The notes under the pieces: generated by a model
What the model was told of the DNA's origin: nothing
Seen by the model: the letters and a program-made list of their open reading frames with translations, nothing else
Database searches by the model: none
Source: Clostridia bacterium
GTDB lineage: Bacteria; Bacillota; Clostridia; Saccharofermentanales; Saccharofermentanaceae
Assembly (NCBI GenBank): GCA_016287245.1
Contig: JAEEWG010000001.1
Span: forward strand, 62,001 to 126,000
Reading direction: 5' to 3'
Length of the DNA stretch: 64,000 nucleotides
Made by a program: the position numbers and the translations under genes
In this document: positions 35,610-44,555 of the stretch, one piece after another
Layout of the letters: the number at the start of each line of letters is the position of its first letter
Numbering within the stretch: the stretch's first letter is position 1

Positions 35610-35639
35610 ATTATATATTTATATAAGTGCATTTCGCAA
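35610..35639 (-). promoter_or_regulatory. Promoter of lysC
   Basis: On the minus strand TTGCGA (35634-35639), 18 bases, TATAAT (35610-35615). The leader is about 40 bases and contains no lysine riboswitch. Confidence 0.55.
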
Positions 35640-35710
35640 TAGAAAGACCCAAGGTTGCACATTTTCACCATGATTGGTATTCTACATAGGTCAAATAGTG
35701 AGGGTTTTGC

Positions 35711-36202
35711 ATGAAGAATATATTCCGTCCGGATCTGTGTGCCGCAAAAGTCAGTGAGATCGATCTTTCTTTTCTGTTTGAAAAGGGCTATCGCTTTGCA
35801 CTTTTGGACTTCGATAACACGCTGGCCCCGGACCACGCGACCGCGCCGGTCCCGTATTCCTATGAGATGATCAGGAAACTGAAGGAGGCAGGTTTCTCCC
35901 TGTGCCTTGTTTCCAATGCCAAATCCGAAAGATCGAAAAGAATCGCCGAGATGCTTGATATCCCCTGCGTATCCTACGCCAATAAGCCAGGAACTTCCGG
36001 CGTCCTGAAGGCTATGGACCTGATTGGCGCCGGGAAGGAAAATACCGTCATGATCGGTGATCAGCTCTTTACCGACATTGCCGCAGGAAACCGAGCCGGT
36101 CTTTATACCATTTTTGTGGAGCGTTACGGAAAAAAAGAAGTATTTTACGTTGTTCTCAAAAGATTTCCGGAGTGGATCATTCGTAAGGTCTGCAGATTCT
36201 GA
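35711..36202 (+). CDS. YqeG-family HAD phosphatase
   Basis: A 163-residue HAD-superfamily phosphatase of subfamily IIIA, the YqeG type. Motif 1 is ALLDFDNTL (nucleophile Asp), motif 2 LVSNAKSERSK, motif 3 Lys in YANKPGTSG and motif 4 VMIGDQLFTDI. It resembles phosphatidylglycerophosphate phosphatase-like members, but the substrate in bacteria is not firmly established. It is divergent from lysC. The next 250 bases (36203-36456) contain no gene; they hold an 8-base inverted repeat TTCCCAAT/ATTGGGAA (36244-36273) and lead into the secreted-protein array. Confidence 0.9.
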   Translation: MKNIFRPDLCAAKVSEIDLSFLFEKGYRFALLDFDNTLAPDHATAPVPYSYEMIRKLKEAGFSLCLVSNAKSERSKRIAEMLDIPCVSYANKPGTSGVLKAMDLIGAGKENTVMIGDQLFTDIAAGNRAGLYTIFVERYGKKEVFYVVLKRFPEWIIRKVCRF

Positions 36203-36243
36203 GATTTCACATATCCATCCTATAATTTGTTTGACTTTTTTGT

Positions 36244-36273
36244 TTCCCAATGATAGTCTTTCTGTATTGGGAA
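36244..36273. repeat. Inverted repeat before the secreted-protein array
   Basis: TTCCCAAT (36244-36251) and ATTGGGAA (36266-36273), 14 bases apart, in the A+T-rich gap between the yqeG-like gene and the first array gene. It could be an operator or a weak terminator; T-richness downstream is poor (CATTGGTTTTTG). No convincing promoter for array gene 1 was found. Confidence 0.4.
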
Positions 36274-36443
36274 CATTGGTTTTTGTAGTATTCGGGTTGT
36301 TGCTTATGATATGTGAACGTTTATGGATTAGCTTAACTTCTTCGTCCGCATCACAAATTGCCCGTTTGAAACTTTGAATATTGAATAGATGGGGGTGCTT
36401 TCAGAGATGAAATGTGCCTCTTTTTGTTTATTTCAAAGACCGT

Positions 36444-36600
36444 GGGAGAAGTCTTTATGAAAAAGAAACTTTTATCAGTAATCGCACTAGCAGCAGTAGC
36501 CGTAGCTGCTGTTGTCCTTGCAAAGCTTCCAATCTTTCAGGAAGTTAAATCTGAGGTGATCACGCTTCAGAACTATGCTGTACCTGCAGGGGAAGTTGCA
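36444..36600 (+). repeat. Direct repeat: leader and signal region of array gene 1, copy in gene 2
   Basis: The ribosome site, start and first about 50 codons of gene 1 match 38738-38894 of gene 2 with only scattered changes and no gaps (constant offset 2294). The LRR regions that follow differ. This is recent duplication or gene conversion of the 5' end. Confidence 0.85.
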
Positions 36601-38715
36601 ATTGACGAAACGAATTTTCCAGATTTGACTTTTAGATATTATGTAAAAAGAAATGTTGATAAAGACAACAGTGGCGGTCTAAGTGCAAGTGAGATTAGTG
36701 CGGTAAAGGAAATTTCCGTTGTAGGCTTACGAATACAAGATTTAAAAGGTATAGAGCATTTTACTGCCCTTGAAGTATTGAATTGTGACTCATGCGAATT
36801 GACTACTCTTGATGTGAGCAGAAACATATCTCTAGTTGATCTGAATTGTCGATGCAACAAGTTGAAGGAACTTGATCTTAAATACAATACATCACTTACT
36901 ACATTGGATTTTTCCGTGAATTCTATGACTTCAGTGGATTTGAGTAAGAATACTTCTCTCCAAACGCTCTTGTGTTATTTCTGCAGGAGCTTGACTTCTC
37001 TTGATGTGAGCAATAACAAAGCACTTAAAAGTTTAAATTGTCATAGTTGCAAGAACATTACTTCCTTAGATTTCAGCAAAAATGAAGCTCTCAAAGAGTT
37101 AATGTTGTCCGGATGCGATAATCTGCAATCTGTAAATCTTAAGGGTGCTTCAGCTCTTGAACAATTGGATTGTTCGTGGTGCAAATTATCAGCGTTGGAT
37201 GTGAGCGAGAATCTTTCGCTAAAAACGATTGATTGTAGCCATAATACAAAAATGATATCACTTGTTTTTGGTGAGAATTTGGAGTTGGAATCTATTAATT
37301 GTTATTTTAACAGACTTAACTCTCTGGATGTGAGGAAATTTACATCACTTAAAGTGTTGACATGTGGGAATAATCCTCTGACAGAGCTAGATGTGAGTTG
37401 TAATTCTTTGTTAACAGAGTTGACTTGCTCTTCAACCAAAATCGATTCCCTTGACTTGAGCAAGAATTCTGCTCTCTCAAGCTTGTTTGTTTCTCACAGC
37501 AAAATAGCATCTCTTGATCTAAGTAAGAATACTGCTCTAACAAAATTGTACTGTGAAGCTACTGGCATAGAAATACTTGATCTAAGTAAGAATACGGCTC
37601 TTACTGTTCTGGATGTTTCAAACAGCAATATATTATCACTTGATTTGAGCAAGAATACCGCACTTAAGTATTTAACTTATGATAGTAGTAAACTAACAAC
37701 ACTTGATGTAAGAAAAAACATTGCACTTGTTGAATTAAGCTGTCAAGATAATGAGTTGACGTCTCTGGATTTAAGGGCGAACACGAAGCTACAAAGACTG
37801 TACTGCTGTAAAAATCAGTTGGCCTCTTTGGATGTGAGTAAGAATATTGATCTAACGTTACTTTCCTGCTATAAAAATCAACTTTCGTCATTGGATGTGA
37901 CAAAGAATAAATCATTAACAAGTCTATATTGCTATGATAATCAAATATCGACGCTAAATGTGAATAAGAACAAATCTCTTGTGAAACTATCCTGCTATGG
38001 TAATCGACTGTCTGCTCTGGATATCCATCTTTGTTCGGCACTTGTTGACTTAGTAAAGAATCAGGAAAGACAGGATAAAGATACGTACTACTCATACAGT
38101 ACTAGGGATGCAGAGTTGTTAATTGATAAGAATGTCGTGTTGACAACTATTGGTCCGCGTGTGGAAACAGTGACCGATCTTTCTGCCGTATCTGCCGGAA
38201 AGAATAAAGTCAAACTCACGTGGGAGGCAGTAGATGGCGTTGACGGTTATCTCATTTACGCCCAGAAGAATAAGAAATACGGCTATGTTGGCATGACAAC
38301 GCAAGGAACGACATTTACAGATACAAAAGCGCTGGATAATGACTATAACTATTACTGGGTATTTGCTTACGCTCAAGAAGTTGACGGTACAATGATTCCA
38401 GGCGGCTGCGAAAAGTACGTCTATGCCAAGGGAGTCTGTCTTGCGGTGACAAATCTTAAGGCCACATCTCAGACAGGTAGCGTGAAACTATCCTGGACAG
38501 CTTCCGCCGGAGCCGAAGGATATCTCATCTACGGAATTCGTCCGGGCGGATCCTATGGATATATCGGCATGACGACAAAGGGAACTACGTATACAGACAA
38601 TAAGGCGTCGAAGACGGATTACACGTTCTACTGGGTATTCCCGTACCATAAGGATGCTGACGGGACCATGATCGTCGGTGGAACAGCGAAGTATACGTAC
38701 GGGAAAGCAAGATAA
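36457..38715 (+). CDS. Array gene 1: secreted LRR protein with tandem Fn3-like C-terminus
   Basis: 752 residues. A signal peptide (residues 1-22, MKKKLLSVIALAAVAVAAVV) is followed by a cap with the motif NFPDxxFR, then an EF-hand-like loop DKDNSGGLSASE (canonical calcium ligand spacing) and about 20 leucine-rich repeats of 21-22 residues with the pattern LxSLDVSKNxxLxxLxC. A C-terminal LRR cap, LDIHLCSALVDLVKN, precedes two fibronectin-III-like repeats (about 570-752) with KVKLTWEAVDGVDGYLIYA and YYWVFAY. Such LRRs bind proteins or glycans at the cell surface in other bacteria; the ligand here is unknown. The start with GGGAGAAG upstream is the same as in gene 2; an earlier ATG at 36412 would block the signal peptide. 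Confidence 0.92.
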   Translation: MKKKLLSVIALAAVAVAAVVLAKLPIFQEVKSEVITLQNYAVPAGEVAIDETNFPDLTFRYYVKRNVDKDNSGGLSASEISAVKEISVVGLRIQDLKGIEHFTALEVLNCDSCELTTLDVSRNISLVDLNCRCNKLKELDLKYNTSLTTLDFSVNSMTSVDLSKNTSLQTLLCYFCRSLTSLDVSNNKALKSLNCHSCKNITSLDFSKNEALKELMLSGCDNLQSVNLKGASALEQLDCSWCKLSALDVSENLSLKTIDCSHNTKMISLVFGENLELESINCYFNRLNSLDVRKFTSLKVLTCGNNPLTELDVSCNSLLTELTCSSTKIDSLDLSKNSALSSLFVSHSKIASLDLSKNTALTKLYCEATGIEILDLSKNTALTVLDVSNSNILSLDLSKNTALKYLTYDSSKLTTLDVRKNIALVELSCQDNELTSLDLRANTKLQRLYCCKNQLASLDVSKNIDLTLLSCYKNQLSSLDVTKNKSLTSLYCYDNQISTLNVNKNKSLVKLSCYGNRLSALDIHLCSALVDLVKNQERQDKDTYYSYSTRDAELLIDKNVVLTTIGPRVETVTDLSAVSAGKNKVKLTWEAVDGVDGYLIYAQKNKKYGYVGMTTQGTTFTDTKALDNDYNYYWVFAYAQEVDGTMIPGGCEKYVYAKGVCLAVTNLKATSQTGSVKLSWTASAGAEGYLIYGIRPGGSYGYIGMTTKGTTYTDNKASKTDYTFYWVFPYHKDADGTMIVGGTAKYTYGKAR
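38170..38715 (+). repeat. Tandem Fn3 module DNA, copies in genes 1, 2 and 3
   Basis: 546 bases coding the double Fn3-like module. The matching segments are 39705-40250 in gene 2 and 41307-41852 in gene 3, all of equal length and without gaps. Genes 2 and 3 differ only sparsely over the first 100 bases; genes 1 and 3 share long exact blocks around the second Fn3 repeat. The neighbouring LRR DNA has no such likeness. Gene 5 has a related 543-base segment at 47631-48173. Confidence 0.88.
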
Positions 38716-38750
38716 CAATTAACTAAGGGAAGAATAGGGGAGAAGTCTTT

Positions 38751-40250
38751 ATGAAAAAGAAACTTTTGTCAGTAATCGCACTAGCAGCAGTAGCCGTAGC
38801 TGCTGTTGTCCTTGCGAAGATTCCAATCTTTCAGGAAGCTAAATCTGAGGTGATCACGTTTCGGAACTACGCTGTACCGGTAGGGGAAATAGAAATTAAC
38901 GCAACGAACTTCCCAGATGAGAACTTCAGAAACTTTGTATCACAATATGATAAAGATAAGAGTGGTGGATTAAGTGTTAGTGAGATCAAATCTGTGACCG
39001 AAATCAAATGTGATTTCAAAACGATTAAGCGATTGAAAGGAATCGAGTATTTCGCTTCGCTTGAGAGTTTAGACTGTTCCAATAATCAGCTTAGTTTGCT
39101 TGATGTGAGTAAAAACACTACTCTTAAGAAGTTGATATGTGATCATAACAATCTCACTTCTTTGAATGTAAGTGAAAACGCTGCTCTGACACATTTAAAT
39201 TGCTCAGGCAACAAAATAACTACACTAGATGTGAGCAAAAATATCAATCTGATTGATTTAGACTGTAATTATAATTCTTTGAAATCATTAGACTTATCAA
39301 CCAATACGAAACTGACTGGAGTATCGTGCATAAACAATCAACTAACTTCTCTTGATTTTGGAAAGTGCTCGCTTCTTTGTGAGCTTTGTTGCGGCGACAA
39401 CAAACTGACCAAACTCGATGTAAGTAACTGTTCTTCTTTAAAACGACTATCTTGTGCAAGAAACGAATTGACACAATTGAACCTTGGAGCTAATGACGTA
39501 CTTGAGTATATCTGGTGCATTTGTAATCAATTGACAGCAGTAGATGTTCATCTTTGTCCTAAGGTTTTGGATAACGTAAAGCATGGACCTCATACGAACT
39601 ATTATCTTATTGAAAACCTTGTGTTTTATACATATGGCCTTTACGATGAACTTGCTTTTGATCTCAATGTTACATTTATCACCACCGGACCTTCCGTCGG
39701 AAAAGTAACCGGCCTGAAAGCTGTATCTGCTGGAAGAAACATAGTAAAGCTTAATTGGAATGCAGTAGAAGGTGCTGAAGGCTACTTGGTATATGCCCAG
39801 AAAGACGGAACGTACGCCTATGTCGGAATGACGACGAAGGGTACGACATTTACAGATACCAAAGCACTCGATTCAGACTATAACTACTATTGGGTGTTTG
39901 CCTATGTAAAAGACCTTGACGGTAGTATGGTTGCCGGCGGCTGCGAAAAGTACGTCTATGCCAAGGGAGTCTGCCTTGCGGTAACTGACTTAAAAGCATC
40001 TTCTCAGGTTGGCAGCGTGAAGCTTTCCTGGACAGCAAGCGACGGAGCCGAAGGATATCTCATCTACGGAATTCGTCCGGGCGGATCTTATGGATACATC
40101 GGCATGACGACAAAGGGAACGACGTATGCAGACACTAAGGCATCAAAGACGGATTACACGTTCTACTGGGTATTCCCGTACCACAAGGATGCTGATGGGA
40201 ACATGATCGTCGGTGGAACCGCGAAGTATACGTACGGGAAGGCTAGATAA
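38751..40250 (+). CDS. Array gene 2: secreted LRR protein with tandem Fn3-like C-terminus
   Basis: 499 residues, starting with the same signal peptide as gene 1. EF-hand-like loop DKDKSGGLSVSE at about residue 73, then eight LRR units, an LRR cap ending VDVHLCPKVLDNVKHG, and two Fn3-like repeats (about 318-499). Between the cap and Fn3 is a short aromatic segment (YYLIENLVFYTYGLYDELAF). The array's linker cysteines are present: GGCEKYVYAKGVC. It lies 35 bases after gene 1, so the two are probably one transcript. No anchor motif at the C-terminus, which reads KYTYGKAR. Confidence 0.9.
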   Translation: MKKKLLSVIALAAVAVAAVVLAKIPIFQEAKSEVITFRNYAVPVGEIEINATNFPDENFRNFVSQYDKDKSGGLSVSEIKSVTEIKCDFKTIKRLKGIEYFASLESLDCSNNQLSLLDVSKNTTLKKLICDHNNLTSLNVSENAALTHLNCSGNKITTLDVSKNINLIDLDCNYNSLKSLDLSTNTKLTGVSCINNQLTSLDFGKCSLLCELCCGDNKLTKLDVSNCSSLKRLSCARNELTQLNLGANDVLEYIWCICNQLTAVDVHLCPKVLDNVKHGPHTNYYLIENLVFYTYGLYDELAFDLNVTFITTGPSVGKVTGLKAVSAGRNIVKLNWNAVEGAEGYLVYAQKDGTYAYVGMTTKGTTFTDTKALDSDYNYYWVFAYVKDLDGSMVAGGCEKYVYAKGVCLAVTDLKASSQVGSVKLSWTASDGAEGYLIYGIRPGGSYGYIGMTTKGTTYADTKASKTDYTFYWVFPYHKDADGNMIVGGTAKYTYGKAR

Positions 40251-40274
40251 CAAGCAACTAAGGGAGAAGACCAT

Positions 40275-41852
40275 ATGAAAAAGAAAGTATTATCATTCAT
40301 TGCATTAGCAGTTGTAGCAATGTCTGCTATTGCCCTTTCGAAATCTCCAATCTTTCAGAAAGATAAATCTGAAGTGCTCACGCTTCAGAACTACGCTGTA
40401 CCGGCAGGGGAAGTTGAAATCAATGAAACAAACTTTCCTGGCGTGAATTTCAGAAAGTATGTATCAAAATATGATAAAGACAACAGCGGTAGCTTAAGTG
40501 CAAATGAGATAAATGCTGTTACTGTAATCGATTGCAGTAACAAATCTATTAGAAATATGAAAGGTATCGAGTTTTTTACTTCGCTTAAAAAACTCAACTG
40601 CAACTTCAACCCATTTGATTATTCACTTGATTTGAGCATGAACACTAATCTGACGTATTTGTCATGTAAAGGCTGTAGCTTAAAAAAACTGGATGTGAGC
40701 AATAACTTATCGCTCACATATCTGGATTGTAACTACAATAAATTGACCACTCTTGATGTGAGCGGAAACAAGTCACTGAAAACCTTGTATTGTTGTAATT
40801 CATCGATGGAATCTCTGAATGTATGCAACAATCCTGAATTGATAGAATTGTATTGCGATGAATCTGCTTTGACCTCATTAGATGTAAGAAGTTGCCCGAA
40901 ACTATCTAAATTGTTTTGTTCTAATAACTCTTTGACTGATCTTGATATGAGTAATAACTCCCAATTAACTATATTGGTTTGCTGCTGTAATTCAATAACT
41001 TCTCTTGATGTGAGCAAATGCAAGGATCTTCGTGTGTTGGATTGTGAATATAACCAATTGTCTGCACTTGATGTTGCTGAAAATAAAAAGATTCGTTGTA
41101 TTTGCTGTTTTGGAAATAAGATAACAGAACTTGATGTCCATCTTTGTCCGATACTTCTTGATCTTGTGAAAACGGAAACAAGAAAAGAAGAGATTTCCAG
41201 TAATGGAAACTACTACTATTATGGAGATCCAGAAATGGATACAGGTAGTCTTCTCAGCTATGATAAAAATGTTAATCTTATTACTACTGGTCCCTCAGTC
41301 GGAAAAGTAACCGGCCTGAAGGCTGTATCTGCTGGAAGAAACAAAGTAAAGCTTAATTGGAATGCAGTAGAAGGTGCTGAAGGCTACTTGGTTTATGCCC
41401 AGAAAGACGGAAAGTACGCCTATGTCGGTATGACAACGAAGGGTACGACCTTTACAGATACCAAAGCACTTGATTCAGACTATAACTACTACTGGGTATT
41501 CGCCTATGTGAAGGATATTGACGGTAGTATGGTTCCAGGCGGCTGCGAAAAGTACGTCTATGCCAAGGGAGTATGCCTTGCGGTGACAAATCTTAAGGCT
41601 ACATCTCAGACTGGTAGCGTGAACCTATCCTGGACAGCTTCCGCCGGAGCCGAAGGATATCTCATCTACGGCATCCGTCCGGGCGGATCCTATGGCTACA
41701 TTGGCATGACGACAAAGGGAACGACGTATACAGACACTAAGGCGTCGAAGACGGATTACACGTTCTACTGGGTATTCCCGTGCCATAAGGATGCTGACGG
41801 GACCATGATCGTCGGTGGAACTGCGAAGTATACGTACGGGAAGGCGAGATGA
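40275..41852 (+). CDS. Array gene 3: secreted LRR protein with tandem Fn3-like C-terminus
   Basis: 525 residues. The signal peptide MKKKVLSFIALAVVAMSAIA is a diverged version of that of genes 1 and 2. EF-hand-like loop DKDNSGSLSANE, nine LRR units with many Cys (LDCNYNKLTTLDVSGNKSL type), cap LDVHLCPILLDLVK, and two Fn3-like repeats (about 345-525). The last 546 bases are almost the same as those of gene 2, with long exact stretches. It follows gene 2 by 24 bases and is followed by a 129-base gap with no gene, where only a 6-base inverted repeat ACTATT/AATAGT (41902-41925) was seen. Confidence 0.9.
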   Translation: MKKKVLSFIALAVVAMSAIALSKSPIFQKDKSEVLTLQNYAVPAGEVEINETNFPGVNFRKYVSKYDKDNSGSLSANEINAVTVIDCSNKSIRNMKGIEFFTSLKKLNCNFNPFDYSLDLSMNTNLTYLSCKGCSLKKLDVSNNLSLTYLDCNYNKLTTLDVSGNKSLKTLYCCNSSMESLNVCNNPELIELYCDESALTSLDVRSCPKLSKLFCSNNSLTDLDMSNNSQLTILVCCCNSITSLDVSKCKDLRVLDCEYNQLSALDVAENKKIRCICCFGNKITELDVHLCPILLDLVKTETRKEEISSNGNYYYYGDPEMDTGSLLSYDKNVNLITTGPSVGKVTGLKAVSAGRNKVKLNWNAVEGAEGYLVYAQKDGKYAYVGMTTKGTTFTDTKALDSDYNYYWVFAYVKDIDGSMVPGGCEKYVYAKGVCLAVTNLKATSQTGSVNLSWTASAGAEGYLIYGIRPGGSYGYIGMTTKGTTYTDTKASKTDYTFYWVFPCHKDADGTMIVGGTAKYTYGKAR

Positions 41853-41981
41853 GGAAACTGTCCTGAAATCTATCCTCGTGAAAAATTGAATAGAAAAATC
41901 ACTATTTGTGGCGATGCGAATAGTTAACTTTTTATGATAAGTTTGATTTGAGTATGGTAAACCGCTAAAGGAGGGTCTCAT

Positions 41982-44516
41982 ATGAAGAATCAAACGACGA
42001 GGAAAAAGACAGTGAAAGCGACAGCTTTGATACTTGCAGCCATGATCAGCATGCCGGCGATCAGTCTTGCAAAAGATCCGGAAAAAGTTAATGCCGCATT
42101 TTCGAAGAACATGAATAACACGCATCTTGGAAGTGCTACGATCTCATCTCCGGCTGCACCGGAAACGAAAGACAAAAGATGGAACGGGGACTATGTTTTC
42201 TTTGGAAGTTATAACGGATCTCCGATCAAGTTCCGTGTACTGGATCCGAAAACTGATAAATTCGGAATGAAGACCATGTTTCTCGACAGCGACAGAGTGC
42301 TGTTTGATTATCCCTTTGATTCATCTACCAATGAATGGGCAGATAGTAATCTTCGTGCATATTTAAATCAAGGTTTTCAGTCTATCAATTTCTCGCGCCC
42401 TGAAGCCAAGGCGATTCCTGTAGTATCTTTGAAGCAGGAATCCTATGAAGCGGGATCCTGGATGGAGTACGTTTACGGTAAAACTGTACCACTCAGTAAT
42501 GACAAGATCTTTCTTTTAGATGCTGCAGATGTTACAAATCCCGCATATGGTTATTCATCTAATCCAGGGTATACCTATGATGCTGAACAAGACTGGTGGA
42601 AAGGAACCTCTGTTTATAACCGTGCAAAAGGTGATTTGGATAACGGGTATTCCTGGTACTGGCTGAGAAATAAAAGAACAAACTCTGACAATGTTGTTTA
42701 TGCAGGGGCTATCAGCATGATGGATGCTGGAAGAGAAGCAACTCTAGGTTCTATGGATGTAACCTTTCAAATGGGTGTTGCACCTGCACTCAATGTTGAT
42801 CTGGATTCTGTTATTTTTAATACACAGACTCTCTCGCCGGATCAAAGTGGACTCGGAGCGCAGTATAAGCTGACGGTCATTGATGATAATGTAAGCATCG
42901 GTCTGACAAGTGGATCGGAAATCTCAGTTTCCGGAAGTAAAATTACTGTTCCATATACGATAAAAGGAAATAATGCTGGTTCTGTCAATCAGGTCTCTGT
43001 TCTTATTACGGATATGCCTTGGTCTAAGGGGAATGCCTATAATGCCAATATCCTTTATTACGGAGCTCTTTCCGGTGATGTTTCTACTTCTTCAGGAACT
43101 TTCAAACTCCCTAACGGATACGATATCAATAAATGGGGTATTGATTATCACGTGTATATTCTGGCAGAAGAGCTGGCAACAGGTTCGAATGCGGTCTATT
43201 TGACTGATTATGCGAGCGAACCTACATATCTGATTTATCGCCCGGACGTCATCGACATAGATCTCTACAAAGGCCCGACAATGATCAGCGGTGCAGCCGC
43301 CGATGCTATGCTAGAATTTACGTTATCGGACATTGCTGACATAAGAGAAGATGATACATTTGTTTACTACGATCTTGACGCAGATGGTTCTGAAGATCTC
43401 GTCTTTGATTTAGAAAGTGGTTTCATAAGTGCTCTCGAAAATAACAAGACAATCTTTGCTTATACAGGTGAAGAAATTTCGGACAGCAATATCTCCGCAC
43501 TGATCCTTCGTTTCAGAGAGCCGCAGAACGTAACGATCTCTTTTGATGGCCAGGGAGCTTCCGGTTCGATGGAAAGTGTAAGTGTAAAGGAAGGATCCAT
43601 CTACACGGTTCCGGACAATACAGGATTCACTGGACCTTTCGAATCAGATTTCTATAGTTGGAAGTTAGACGGGGAAATTGTCAAAACGAATGATAAGATC
43701 CTGGTCACAAAGGATATTACTCTATATGCTTACTGGATTCATCAGGGTTCCCAATTGTGTAAGATTACATTCATGTCGGATCAAAATGGAACTGAGACCT
43801 GGGAAGATTATTGTTTGCCTAATAGTGAGTATACTCTCCCGGAAATTATGTTCAGAGGTCCGGATGGTAGCGGATTTGCAGGTTGGAGTGCGGGCAATCC
43901 TGGAGATAAGATCACGGTCAAAACGGATAAGATTATTTATGCTCAATGGATCCGACTTGAAAGAAAGCCCGGAACAGTCACCGGCCTTAAGGCGGAACCT
44001 GCAGGGAAGAATAAAGTAAAGCTGACCTGGAATGCCGTCGTGGAAGCAGAAGGTTATCTCGTATATGCACAGAAAGATAAGAAATACGGATATGTTGGTA
44101 TGACCACGAAAGGAACGACCTTTACAGATACCAAAGCTCTGGATACGGATTATAACTTCTATTGGGTATTTGCATATGCCAAATCAGACGGAAAGATGAT
44201 CCCGGGCGCATGCCAGAAGTATGTCTATGCAAAAGGCGTATGCGTTGCTGTTACCGGCCTTAAGGCATCGAGTGTTAAGGGAGGTGTGAAGCTTACCTGG
44301 AACGCTGTAAATGATGCAGAAGGATATCTCGTATATGGTATTCATCCCGGTGGACAGTATGGTTACATTGGTATGACGACAAAAGGGACAACGTTTACAG
44401 ATACAAAAGCATCTTCCGCGGACTGGAATTTCTACTGGGTATTCCCATATCACAAGAACGGCAATACGATGGTCGTTGGCGGAACAGCTAAGTACGTTTA
44501 CGGAAAAGCGAAATAA
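41982..44516 (+). CDS. Array gene 4: secreted DUF6273-like protein with B repeats and tandem Fn3-like C-terminus
   Basis: 844 residues. Signal peptide (1-30), then a DUF6273-like domain (about 65-280) with VFFGSYNGSPIKFRVLD, STNEWADSNLRAYLNQGF and KIFLLDAADV. Two Ig-like or beta-rich domains follow (about 285-515), one with a D-x-D-x-D-G loop (DLDADGSEDL). Two InlB-type B repeats come next (about 520-660; FDGQGASG... LYAYWI and FMSDQNGTE... IYAQWI), then the double Fn3-like module (about 662-844). The head replaces the LRR of its neighbours. GGAGGG lies 7 bases before the ATG. Confidence 0.88.
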   Translation: MKNQTTRKKTVKATALILAAMISMPAISLAKDPEKVNAAFSKNMNNTHLGSATISSPAAPETKDKRWNGDYVFFGSYNGSPIKFRVLDPKTDKFGMKTMFLDSDRVLFDYPFDSSTNEWADSNLRAYLNQGFQSINFSRPEAKAIPVVSLKQESYEAGSWMEYVYGKTVPLSNDKIFLLDAADVTNPAYGYSSNPGYTYDAEQDWWKGTSVYNRAKGDLDNGYSWYWLRNKRTNSDNVVYAGAISMMDAGREATLGSMDVTFQMGVAPALNVDLDSVIFNTQTLSPDQSGLGAQYKLTVIDDNVSIGLTSGSEISVSGSKITVPYTIKGNNAGSVNQVSVLITDMPWSKGNAYNANILYYGALSGDVSTSSGTFKLPNGYDINKWGIDYHVYILAEELATGSNAVYLTDYASEPTYLIYRPDVIDIDLYKGPTMISGAAADAMLEFTLSDIADIREDDTFVYYDLDADGSEDLVFDLESGFISALENNKTIFAYTGEEISDSNISALILRFREPQNVTISFDGQGASGSMESVSVKEGSIYTVPDNTGFTGPFESDFYSWKLDGEIVKTNDKILVTKDITLYAYWIHQGSQLCKITFMSDQNGTETWEDYCLPNSEYTLPEIMFRGPDGSGFAGWSAGNPGDKITVKTDKIIYAQWIRLERKPGTVTGLKAEPAGKNKVKLTWNAVVEAEGYLVYAQKDKKYGYVGMTTKGTTFTDTKALDTDYNFYWVFAYAKSDGKMIPGACQKYVYAKGVCVAVTGLKASSVKGGVKLTWNAVNDAEGYLVYGIHPGGQYGYIGMTTKGTTFTDTKASSADWNFYWVFPYHKNGNTMVVGGTAKYVYGKAK

Positions 44517-44555
44517 GAACATAACGATGCAAGTTGCATCAGGAGGATCCGATCT

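Noticed and set aside
36412..36456. Earlier ATG start for array gene 1
   Set aside because: Would add 15 residues before the signal peptide; the ribosome site and the identical gene 2 leader support 36457.
36850..38060. Regular 60-66 base periodicity resembling a direct-repeat or CRISPR array
   Set aside because: The period is the 21-22 residue LRR unit in a continuous reading frame; there are no constant repeats with unique spacers.
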